Assembly (NCBI GenBank): GCA_013372875.1
Contig: JABXIW010000386.1
Span: 1 to 6,446 of the forward strand
Origin: Gammaproteobacteria bacterium
GTDB lineage: Bacteria; Pseudomonadota; Gammaproteobacteria; Enterobacterales; Kangiellaceae
Length of the DNA: 6,446 bases
Reading direction: 5' to 3'
In this document: positions 1 to 5,395 of the stretch, in pieces
Numbering within the stretch: position 1 is the stretch's first letter
Layout of the letters: the number at the start of each line of letters is the position of its first letter
Notes under the pieces: model-generated
Databases searched by the model: none
What the model saw: the letters and a program-made list of their open reading frames with translations, nothing else
Told to the model about the DNA's origin: nothing
Translations under genes and position numbers: made by a program

Positions 1-624
1 AGCAAAATCATGAAAACCAACCTTGCAGAATTGTTTACACACGATGATGTAGAAGCGATGACGCAGCGCTTAACCCAACAAGCGCCGAAATTGGCAGAAG
101 CCTTAGCCGCTGCACTTAACCCAGCTCAACAGCTCAAAGTGTACCGCCAGCTATTGCTTGATCAGGTGCCACTAAAAGACATCCGAACCATTGCGAATAC
201 CATGCTGGAGTCTTCAGAAAACACGAAAGACCCGATTTTGTTAGCGGCTGATGTTCGCTGCGCACTAAAACGCACGCTAGTTAACTTAATTGCAGGGCAA
301 AAACCTGAGCTCAATGTTTACGCTTTATCGGATGAATTGGAGCAAATGCTACTGACGTCGCTGCAACAAGCACAAGCTTCAGGTACAGTGGTTCTCGATA
401 GTTTCCCAATCGAACCGAATATTCTTGGTCAGTTCCAACAAAACTTACCTTTGATTCGACAACAACTTAAGCAGCAAGGCTTACCGCCAATACTACTTGT
501 AATGCCGCAATTACGCCCACTACTGGCGCGTTATGCGCGTACTTTCACTCAAGGATTGGCTGTGCTGTCTTACAACGAAATTCCAGAAAACAAACAGATC
601 AATGTGGTAGGAAACCTTGGTTAA
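1..624 (+). CDS. flhA: FlhA, flagellar type III export gate protein (lateral system), C-terminal part
   Basis: The reading frame is open from base 1, so this is the 3' end of a longer gene and the ATG at 10 is an internal Met. About 207 residues remain of a protein that is usually near 690, so the export-gate membrane helices lie off the left edge. What is visible is the cytoplasmic FlhA_C region: the VPLKDIRTI segment followed by ADVRCALKR matches the family's conserved 'P..D.RTI...R..L.R' block, and the end PPILLVMPQLRPLLARYART...LSYNEIP is the typical FlhA C-terminal subdomain. In the family this domain forms a nonameric ring under the membrane. It binds FliS-flagellin, FliT-FliD and similar complexes before export. 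It is assigned to the lateral set because lafA and its chaperone genes follow on the same strand. The stop at 622-624 overlaps the next gene by 8 bp, indicating one transcript. No defects are seen. Confidence 0.93.
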   Translation, partial: SKIMKTNLAELFTHDDVEAMTQRLTQQAPKLAEALAAALNPAQQLKVYRQLLLDQVPLKDIRTIANTMLESSENTKDPILLAADVRCALKRTLVNLIAGQKPELNVYALSDELEQMLLTSLQQAQASGTVVLDSFPIEPNILGQFQQNLPLIRQQLKQQGLPPILLVMPQLRPLLARYARTFTQGLAVLSYNEIPENKQINVVGNLG

Positions 625-1414
625 TCTTATTTCAACACACGCGATATACGAATATCTTTGTAGTCTCGCGGTACAACACATCGTCACGGACGACGATCAA
701 TTGGTATTTGAAGCACTCAAACATAATGACATCCAACACGCTTGCCAAGCCATTCGTGAAACTCAATCCGGTGAGGTGGTGTATCAACACCTCACTTTGA
801 GATTCGGATTGCGCGGAGAGCAAAGCGTTTATCAGTTTGAGCTTTCCGAACAAATGCAATACTGCTTAGATTTGTTCAGCCTTTATCTCGCCTTACGACA
901 AACTCAATTTCAATTAGAAGCTTTTCATCCAGATTTAATCAGCAACGTCGTCGTGCCAATTCGTGTCGATGCACTGCTGTGGGATCCGGGCGTGTATTTT
1001 CTTGAGCAGATGGTTCAGTTTCACTCAGCCGCTTTCCAGCATGTAATCCCATCCTTACAAGCAGATGAAACATTGTGCCTTCACGAACGCATGGAAACGC
1101 TTGTCGAAAAACTGAAGGAAAATGCGTTTGCATTGTGGTTTGAAGTAGCCACATCCCAAACGCATTTTGAGCGTATTGCTGAGTTTGATCCAGATATGAT
1201 CAAACTCTCGGTAACGATAGAGAACAAACAAGATCAACACTCATTTTTACCCATTGCGCGATTTCTAAGAAAACACAAATACCAGTGGGTGGCTGGTCGC
1301 GTTGCAAGCCAAGTCGAACTCAACCGCTATCGACTGCTCGGTGCAAGTTATTACTTTGGTTACTTCAGTGACATCCCTACTTCCCTGTCTTTCCGTTCCT
1401 TTGATGAGGAATAG
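617..1414 (+). CDS. Degenerate EAL-domain-like protein, probably catalytically dead, co-transcribed with flhA
   Basis: A 265-residue soluble protein with no signal peptide or membrane segment. The start is TTG at 617, within the flhA stop region. AGGAAA (609-614) lies just upstream, and the next in-frame Met is near residue 80, so TTG is favoured. I recognise a worn EAL fold. YQHLTLRF (56-63) sits where 'yEaLlR' is expected, VVVPIRVDALLWDPG (111-125) resembles the 'vsvNls...l.dp' strand, and LVEKLKENAFALWFEVA (162-178) matches the 'L...G..lalDDFG' block without the DD. DPDMIKLS (191-198) matches 'vDyiKiD', and VAGRVASQVELNRYRLLGASYYFGYF (225-250) matches 'vAEGVEt.eql..l..lG....QGY'. The EAL glutamate, the DD pair and the AEGVE glutamates are all replaced, so phosphodiesterase activity is unlikely. 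By analogy with YdiV, a non-catalytic EAL protein that controls flagellar transcription in enterics, it may act by protein binding. That role is inference. It could instead be a loosely related fold. Confidence 0.72.
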   Translation: MVNLISTHAIYEYLCSLAVQHIVTDDDQLVFEALKHNDIQHACQAIRETQSGEVVYQHLTLRFGLRGEQSVYQFELSEQMQYCLDLFSLYLALRQTQFQLEAFHPDLISNVVVPIRVDALLWDPGVYFLEQMVQFHSAAFQHVIPSLQADETLCLHERMETLVEKLKENAFALWFEVATSQTHFERIAEFDPDMIKLSVTIENKQDQHSFLPIARFLRKHKYQWVAGRVASQVELNRYRLLGASYYFGYFSDIPTSLSFRSFDEE

Positions 1415-1441
1415 CTGAAACCCAACCCTCATGGCTAAACT

Positions 1442-1469
1442 AAAAAGCGCGAATGATTCGCGCTTTTTT
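1442..1469 (+). terminator. Rho-independent terminator of the flhA/EAL-like operon
   Basis: A perfect 7 bp stem GCGCGAA (1447-1453) and TTCGCGC (1457-1463) encloses a TGA loop and is followed by six T (1464-1469). Five A (1442-1446) precede the stem and can extend pairing into the T run. It lies 32 bp after the stop of the EAL-like gene. It separates the flhA transcript from lafA, implying that lafA has its own promoter. Confidence 0.9.
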
Positions 1470-1560
1470 ACTTTTCTCGTTTTAGATTTTCTCTTTACCT
1501 TAATCTTATGCCGATCAAAGCACATCGGAAACTAACGCTAAAACGGTAGCAAACCCCAAC

Positions 1561-1582
1561 TTAGTGGAATGCAAGTCACTAA
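1561..1582. repeat. Inverted repeat TTAGTG-N10-CACTAA upstream of lafA
   Basis: Perfect 6 bp arms TTAGTG (1561-1566) and CACTAA (1577-1582) are separated by 10 bp. The arm-centre spacing of 16 bp is more than one helical turn. The same hexamer recurs in direct orientation at 1635-1640 and 1659-1664. The arrangement looks like a dimeric regulator site with extra half-sites, but no regulator can be named from it. Confidence 0.4.
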
Positions 1583-1654
1583 AAATCATCAATTTTGATC
1601 TTTTTTAGAAAATTTTTAATTTTCAAATTAATCATTAGTGGCAAGCGACCGCCT

Positions 1655-1669
1655 CTAGTTAGTGACTAG
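1655..1669. repeat. Inverted repeat CTAGT-N5-ACTAG in the lafA leader region
   Basis: Five bp arms CTAGT (1655-1659) and ACTAG (1665-1669) flank TAGTG. The site includes the third TTAGTG copy and abuts GGGA-ATA-TCCC (1669-1679). It lies about 50 bp before the lafA start codon, so it could be an operator near the transcription start or a hairpin in the 5' leader. The arms are short and chance occurrence is possible. Confidence 0.3.
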
Positions 1670-1718
1670 GGAATATCCCAAGGCCTGAAAGAAATAGTGA
1701 TAAACTAAGGAGACTAAG

Positions 1719-2573
1719 ATGGCTTTATCAATGCACACTAACTACGCATCACTTGTAACTCAAAACACTCTAAACAGCACAAGTGGTCTTTTAAATACTG
1801 CGATGGAGCGTCTAAGCACGGGTTTCCGCGTAAATTCAGCTTCTGATGACGCTGCAGGTCTACAAATTGCTAACCGTTTGGAAGCTCAAACTCGCGGCAT
1901 GTCTGTAGCAATGCGTAACGCTCAGGACGGCATCTCTATGATGCAAACTGCTGAAGGTGCAATGGAAGAGATGACTAACATCACTTACCGTATGAACGAC
2001 CTAGCAACACAATCTTTGAACGGTTCAAACAGTGATAAAGACCGCGCAGCAATGGACGCTGAGTTCAAGCAGCTTTCAGCTGAACTAAACAACATCATGG
2101 GCAACACATCTTTTGGTGGTCAAAAACTACTAGCTGCTGGTGGTGGTTTTGAAGCGGGCGCAGTTACTTTCCAAATCGGTGCTTCTTCAGCTGAAACTCT
2201 AGACGTAGACGCATCTGCAAGCATCAAAAAAGTAGCAGCTACACTTGCTGACGCAGCTATCACTGACGGTATCGGTGACGCAACTAAAGCTAAAGCAGCT
2301 CTTGATAAAATCAGCGATGCTGGTGGCCTTATCGAAGATATCGGTGCTACTCGTGCGCAGTTTGGTGCAAACATCAACCGTCTAGAGCACACAATGACTA
2401 ACCTAGGCAACATGGTTGAGAACACTTCTGCAGCTAAAGGCCGTATCATGGATGCAGACTTCGCAGTAGAATCTTCAAACATGACTAAGAACCAAATGCT
2501 TATGCAAGCTGGTACTACAGTTCTTTCTAAAACTAACCAGCTACCTAGTATGGCAATGTCTCTACTTCGTTAA
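1719..2573 (+). CDS. lafA: LafA, lateral flagellin
   Basis: A 284-residue flagellin, the main subunit of the lateral filament. The conserved N-terminal D0/D1 region (about 1-140) shows [21 protein letters not shown] (31-51), [18 protein letters not shown] (65-82) and the RMNDLATQS helix (91-99). The C-terminal D1/D0 region (about 203-284) shows [19 protein letters not shown] and ends in SLLR. Only about 60 Ala/Asp-rich residues separate them, so the surface domains D2/D3 are missing or minimal. The protein has no Cys or Trp but has 20 Met, an unusually high count for a flagellin. All lie in the conserved core regions. The start is fixed by TAAGGAGA (1706-1713) five nt before ATG. Codon choice looks biased to frequent codons, as expected for a very abundant protein. 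It is monocistronic between two terminators. Export would need FliS (downstream) and FlhA (upstream). The close match to lateral flagellin style and the gene order make this one of the surest calls here. Confidence 0.96.
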
Positions 2574-2615
2574 TAACGAATTAGAACGTACGATATTGTT
2601 AATATGTACAAAAGC

Positions 2616-2642
2616 AAAAGCCTCCCTATGGGAGGCTTTTTT
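2616..2642. terminator. Strong, probably bidirectional terminator after lafA
   Basis: A 7 bp G+C-rich stem GCCTCCC (2620-2626) and GGGAGGC (2630-2636) with loop TAT is followed by six T (2637-2642). Four A (2616-2619) precede it. On the minus strand the same hairpin is followed by TTTTGCTTTTG, and the minus-strand gene ends 2 bp from it. It can therefore serve both converging transcripts. Confidence 0.92.
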
Positions 2643-2643
2643 A

Positions 2644-2931
2644 TCACCTACGTATATAAATAGAGCTTGTATTCCCGCATTGTTCTTCAGGAACCCTAAA
2701 GCCTATTTTTCGCATCATGTTGTGAAGTACTTTGTTAAATAGCTCCAATTCAACTGTCTCGCTTCCCTGTCCTTGTTGATAAGTTTTTAACTCAGGGAAA
2801 GTGGATATCGCTTCCTGCTGGATACTGGCCAATTCATCCGCATTAATATTTTGTTTGCTCAGTAACTTAGCACTAATAAATGTCTCGTAAGATCGAGCGC
2901 ATTTCATCAGTCGTAAAACAAATTCATTCAT
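2644..2931 (-). CDS. Small hypothetical protein convergent with lafA
   Basis: I do not recognise this 95-residue protein. It is predicted to be soluble, with no signal peptide or membrane segment, and is mostly helical in character. It runs from a basic N-terminus (MNEFVLRLMKCARSYETF) through an acidic middle (ADELASIQQEA...FPELKTY) to a second helix ELFNKVLHNMMRKIGF, and a polar tail ending in IYIRR. It has two Cys (11 and 85) in no obvious motif. ATG is the only possible start, because an in-frame stop lies 15 nt upstream. The Shine-Dalgarno is weak (GAAAAGAACG before the start). Support for a real gene comes from the stop codon placed 2 bp from a shared terminator, the absence of any competing gene on the plus strand, and a long free region upstream for its own promoter. 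Lying inside a flagellar cluster, it may have a flagellar or regulatory role, but that is only position-based inference. Confidence 0.6.
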   Translation of the reverse strand: MNEFVLRLMKCARSYETFISAKLLSKQNINADELASIQQEAISTFPELKTYQQGQGSETVELELFNKVLHNMMRKIGFRVPEEQCGNTSSIYIRR

Positions 2932-3067
2932 TTCTGTCGTTCTTTTCTAAGTGATAGCCTGACGTTGGTAAGGTGCGCTAAAACACCAAAATATGCCGAG
3001 TTAAAAGATACCAAAAATCGATGTACTTCCTCTGTAGGAATAGTCCTATTTACATAGCAGGAAACAC

Positions 3068-3084
3068 CTAAAGCAGCGCTTTAG
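3068..3084. repeat. Palindrome CTAAAGC-AGC-GCTTTAG
   Basis: Perfect 7 bp arms with a 3 bp centre. No T tract follows on either strand, so a terminator is unlikely and an operator-type site is more plausible. It lies about 200 bp upstream of the fliD promoter and about 140 bp upstream of the minus-strand gene, so it could serve either. Confidence 0.4.
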
Positions 3085-3178
3085 TAACGGCTTAATCAAC
3101 ACGTCACATTCCTAAAATGAATTAAATATTTTCCGCTTTTTAGTCGCCTTGTCTTATAGGGAAACACTAGATGTTTTC

Positions 3179-3222
3179 GAGAGGAAGGCGGAACACATAA
3201 GGTGGAAAATCTACTTCCTCTC
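3179..3222. repeat. Inverted repeat GAGAGGAAG-N26-CTTCCTCTC upstream of the fliD promoter
   Basis: Perfect 9 bp arms (3179-3187 and 3214-3222) flank 26 bp. A third copy of the core, CTTCCTCT, lies at 3026-3033 as part of a 10 bp direct repeat with 3212-3221. The downstream arm ends 41 bp before the sigma-28 -35 box. Arm centres are 35 bp apart, between three and four helical turns, so paired regulator binding or a hairpin in an upstream transcript are both possible. Function is unknown. Confidence 0.45.
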
Positions 3223-3263
3223 AAATTTAAATAGTATCGCAAGTCAATGTTTTATAAATACAT

Positions 3264-3290
3264 TTAAGTTCGGCACGTATCTTGCGATAA
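3264..3290 (+). promoter_or_regulatory. Sigma-28 (LafS/FliA type) promoter of the fliD operon
   Basis: TTAAGTTC (3264-3271) matches the flagellar sigma-28 -35 consensus TAAAGTTT at 6 of 8 positions. TGCGATAA (3283-3290) matches the -10 consensus GCCGATAA at 6 of 8, and the spacer is exactly the expected 11 bp. Transcription should begin near 3297, giving a leader of about 50 nt to the fliD start. In lateral flagellar systems the sigma-28 gene lafS normally lies further along this same operon, so this promoter would feed its own activation (family knowledge; lafS is off the window). Confidence 0.8.
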
Positions 3291-3347
3291 GACATACTTT
3301 CAAGGCATAGAGTTACGCCAATTACCAATGAGAGAGGGAGTAAGCTC

Positions 3348-4685
3348 GTGAGTTCAATAGATCCAGCAACCTTTGCAGCCCAGTTCGCGCAGATCGAAAT
3401 TCAACCTTTTAAACAACGCTACCAACTGCAAACCAATACGTATCAATCTCAGCTATCTGCTCTGGGTAAAGTTGAGAGTGCCATGCGTGAGTTCCGCACT
3501 GCGCTCAACGAAATGAACAGCAGCACAAACAGCATCATTAAAAACTCCACCTCCATCTCTCAAGAAGGCTACTTTACTGCAAATGCAGACGCTAAGGCTC
3601 TATCGGGTAGTTATCAGATATTCGTCGAGCAAGTAGCAACGTCACACCAAGTTTCTACTGGAATGCCAGCAGATCTAGACGCAACCACTGAAATCCCAAA
3701 AACAGGAAACCTTGAGTTCACTGTCAACGGTAAAACAATGACGATTGATCTATCAACCGTCGATACCGACGGTGATGGTGTAACGACGGTGAGTGACCTA
3801 ACAAAAGCGATCAATAACAACAGTGATAACCCAGGTGTAAACGCAACCTTGGTACGCTCAAATGGTCAGACTCACTTCATGCTTTCAAGCACTGAAACCG
3901 GCGTCGCTAACCAAATCAACGTGTCCGCAACGGGTACAGGCCAAGCGTGGTTTGAAGATGCATTCACAAACCTTAGTCAAATCAGTACCCCCCAAGATGC
4001 CGTGATCTGGTTGGGTGCAGAGAAAACTGGTCTAAAACTCACTAACTCGAGCAATACGTTTGAAGGTGTTATCGATGGCGTAGACATTACCGTAACCAAG
4101 GCTCAGACCTCTGGAGAAACCGCGATTGGTTTAGGTATCGGCGCTGATGACGAAGCAACCAAAGAGCAGCTTAACAAGTTCGTAGACGCCTACAACACAT
4201 TGATATCTACAATTGATGAACACACACAAATCGGCAGTGAAGATAAAAAACGCGGTGTGCTAGCTAGCGACCCAACCATGCGCTCAATTGAAAGCCAACT
4301 ATCAAGCCTTGTTCGAGGCGAGCACGGCGGCATGCGCTTAAGCGAAATAGGCGTAACGTTGGATCGCCATGGCAAACTGAAAGTGGACCAAGAAAAATTT
4401 GCAGAGGCACAAAAAAACAACAGCGCAGGCTTAGAAGCAATGTTCAATGGCGACGGTGCTTTACTTGACTCAATGGATGCCATGGCCGAACCATTCCTTA
4501 AATTTTCTTCTGGTGCGTTCAAATCTCGTAAAGAAGCGCTGCAAGCAAACTTAGATCGCCTCTCAGACAAACAAACCACTTTAGAACGTAAGTACGACAT
4601 GTCGTACAAGCGTTACCTAAAACAATTCACTCAAATGAATACATTAATGACCCAAATGAACCAAACCATGTCAATGTTTGGCTAA
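3348..4685 (+). CDS. fliD: FliD (LafB), lateral flagellar filament cap
   Basis: A 445-residue HAP2-type cap protein that would sit at the filament tip and fold LafA subunits into place. The N-terminal HAP2 domain (about 5-110) contains FAQIEIQPFKQRYQLQTNTY and a helical run, though the usual 'GLxSGLD' opening is worn to SSIDPATF. A flagellin-IN type strand pair (about 230-262, NTFEGVIDGVDITV) precedes the C-terminal HAP2 domain (about 265-440), with EQLNKFVDAYNTLISTI, RGVLASDPTMRSIESQL and LSEIGVTLDRHGKLKVD. The C-terminal helix after 395 looks coiled-coil. Residues 139-150 form a DxDxDG...D loop like an EF-hand or dockerin calcium site, which I do not know from typical FliD. GTG is the start, with GGGAG (3336-3340) 7 nt upstream. 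An upstream ATG at 3328 is in another frame and stops after seven codons. It is the first gene of the operon behind the sigma-28 promoter. Confidence 0.94.
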   Translation: MSSIDPATFAAQFAQIEIQPFKQRYQLQTNTYQSQLSALGKVESAMREFRTALNEMNSSTNSIIKNSTSISQEGYFTANADAKALSGSYQIFVEQVATSHQVSTGMPADLDATTEIPKTGNLEFTVNGKTMTIDLSTVDTDGDGVTTVSDLTKAINNNSDNPGVNATLVRSNGQTHFMLSSTETGVANQINVSATGTGQAWFEDAFTNLSQISTPQDAVIWLGAEKTGLKLTNSSNTFEGVIDGVDITVTKAQTSGETAIGLGIGADDEATKEQLNKFVDAYNTLISTIDEHTQIGSEDKKRGVLASDPTMRSIESQLSSLVRGEHGGMRLSEIGVTLDRHGKLKVDQEKFAEAQKNNSAGLEAMFNGDGALLDSMDAMAEPFLKFSSGAFKSRKEALQANLDRLSDKQTTLERKYDMSYKRYLKQFTQMNTLMTQMNQTMSMFG

Positions 4686-4690
4686 GGCTT

Positions 4691-4697
4691 TAGGAGA
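4691..4697 (+). promoter_or_regulatory. Ribosome binding site that decides the fliS start
   Basis: TAGGAGA lies 7 nt before ATG at 4705. This favours ATG 4705 over the TTG at 4678, which falls inside the fliD end and would put this site inside the coding region. Confidence 0.8.
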
Positions 4698-4704
4698 AGA
4701 TCTC

Positions 4705-5091
4705 ATGCTTATGGACTCCGGTTACGACTCATACCAACAAGTCGACCTCGATGCTCAAGCGGCAGCAGCAAACCCTCATCAACTTGTCATCATGCTTATT
4801 GATGGCTTACTCGATGAAATTGAACGCATTCGCGGACATCTTGCTGCGAAGCGTTTGGCAGAGAAAGGCGCTGGCATCAATAAATGTATGAACATTTTAA
4901 TTGGATTAACCAGTGCCCTTGATGACGAGAATGGTGGCGAAATTGCAGAGAACTTGCGCCAACTGTACGACTTCTGTCAAGTCGAACTGTACTACGCAAG
5001 CGTACAAAATGACGCTGACCGTTTAATGAACGTCGAACGTGTAATGGGTAATATTCGTGAAGGTTGGATGAATTTTGGACAACAAGCATAA
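4705..5091 (+). CDS. fliS: FliS (LafC), lateral flagellin export chaperone
   Basis: A 128-residue protein close to the usual FliS length of 125-140. It has the family hallmark near the N-terminus: DSYQQVDLDAQAAAANPHQLV (residues 7-27) followed by MLIDGLLDEIERIRGHLA, which matches 'Y....v..asPhqLi.mLydgal..l..a'. The central INKCMNILIGLTSALDDENGGEIAENLRQLYDF matches the 'i.kal.II..L...LD...ggeia..L..LYdy' block. The whole chain is predicted to be a helical bundle. FliS binds the C-terminal D0 region of flagellin in the cytoplasm, prevents premature polymerisation and delivers it to FlhA; the partner here should be LafA. The start at ATG 4705 is 19 bp after the fliD stop and has a strong ribosome site; a second ATG at 4711 is also possible. 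The 3' end overlaps fliT by 17 bp. Confidence 0.93.
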   Translation: MLMDSGYDSYQQVDLDAQAAAANPHQLVIMLIDGLLDEIERIRGHLAAKRLAEKGAGINKCMNILIGLTSALDDENGGEIAENLRQLYDFCQVELYYASVQNDADRLMNVERVMGNIREGWMNFGQQA

Positions 5092-5395
5092 AGTGTCGCC
5101 AGAGCGATTCCGTCACTTATCTCAGCTAATCCAATTCGCCACTAAGACGGCGGATTGGCACGCGCTAAAACGCCATGATTTGCAGCTTCGAGAGCTGCTT
5201 ATCAGTCATAAGCCGTTTTTGAAAGATCCCAAATTAGCACCTGAGATTCAGCGTGCTAAATCCGTGCACGCGGATGCTTTTGCTGCATTAGAGAAAGCCA
5301 CTGGTGAGCTCAAAAAAGAGATGAACATGGCGAACGATCAACAAGAGCGTGCCATGGCATATCAACTAGCGATGACAATGGAGATGACACAATGA
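5075..5395 (+). CDS. lafD: FliT-like chaperone (LafD) for the filament cap
   Basis: A 106-residue, highly charged, almost wholly helical protein in the slot that fliT (lafD) occupies after fliS in lateral flagellar operons. Sequence similarity to FliT is faint, as is usual for the family: a first helix (RFRHLSQLIQFATKTADWHALKRHDLQ) with the 'W..L...d..~~~L' pattern, a basic loop around KPFLKDP, then long helices ending in a Met-rich tail (MAYQLAMTMEMTQ). In the family, FliT binds the FliD C-terminus and carries it to the export gate. Enteric FliT also inhibits FlhD4C2, but that regulator is not expected in this system. The start is taken as TTG 5075, overlapping fliS by 17 bp, with GAAGG 11 nt upstream. 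GTG 5093 (residue 7) is an alternative but has no visible ribosome site. Coupled translation with fliS is likely. The stop overlaps the next gene by 4 bp. Confidence 0.78.
   Translation: MDNKHKVSPERFRHLSQLIQFATKTADWHALKRHDLQLRELLISHKPFLKDPKLAPEIQRAKSVHADAFAALEKATGELKKEMNMANDQQERAMAYQLAMTMEMTQ

Larger units (their letters stand above)
1470..1718 (+). promoter_or_regulatory. lafA upstream regulatory region, promoter not resolved
   Basis: The stretch between the upstream terminator and lafA holds no gene. It must contain the lafA promoter, because a terminator lies on its left and a flagellin gene on its right. In the family this gene is read by the lateral sigma-28, LafS. I could not find a clean match to TAAAGTTT-N11-GCCGATAA. 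GCCGATCA (1510-1517) matches the -10 box at 7 of 8 positions but has no acceptable -35 at the right distance and would leave a leader of nearly 200 nt. The core 1580-1637 is extremely AT-rich, which would suit an UP element or H-NS-type binding. Symmetrical elements include TTAGTG/CACTAA (1561-1582), ATCAA-TT-TTGAT (1588-1599), CTAGT/ACTAG (1655-1669) and GGGA-ATA-TCCC (1669-1679). TTAGTG occurs three times in direct orientation (1561, 1635, 1659). Confidence 0.55.
2932..3263. other. Non-coding divergent region between the small minus-strand gene and the fliD promoter
   Basis: I see no gene on either strand here. It must carry the promoter of the minus-strand gene, which I could not identify with confidence, and any upstream control sites for the fliD operon. 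Symmetrical elements are clustered in it: TAGGA-ATAG-TCCTA (3035-3048), CTAAAGC-AGC-GCTTTAG (3068-3084) and a long-loop inverted repeat (3179-3222). TACTTCCTCT occurs twice (3024-3033 and 3212-3221), with its inverse AGAGGAAG at 3180-3187. None is followed by a T run on the plus strand, so they do not look like terminators. Confidence 0.5.

Noticed and set aside
1510..1517. GCCGATCA as the -10 box of the lafA sigma-28 promoter
   Set aside because: It matches at 7 of 8 positions, but the sequence 11 bp upstream has no resemblance to TAAAGTTT, and the resulting leader would be nearly 200 nt.
1639..1653. TGGCAAG...GC as a sigma-54 promoter for lafA
   Set aside because: The GG to GC distance is one base short of the required 10 bp and the TTGC box is absent. 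Flagellin is normally sigma-28 dependent in this system.
2120..2482. 120-codon open frame on the minus strand within lafA
   Set aside because: It is a shadow of the Ala-rich, codon-biased flagellin gene; no ribosome site or plausible protein family was seen.
3068..3084. CTAAAGC-AGC-GCTTTAG as a transcription terminator
   Set aside because: No T tract follows on either strand and no gene ends next to it.
3328..3351. Seven-codon leader ORF (ATG 3328) ending in a TGA that overlaps the fliD GTG
   Set aside because: No ribosome site precedes it and so short an ORF is easily due to chance; the GGGAG serving fliD lies inside it.
4190..4609. 139-codon open frame on the minus strand within fliD
   Set aside because: It mirrors the fliD coding frame and its composition is that of an antisense shadow; fliD is confidently assigned here.
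4678..4704. N-terminal extension of FliS from TTG 4678
   Set aside because: The extension overlaps the fliD end, covers the strong ribosome site at 4691-4697 and adds residues that FliS proteins lack.
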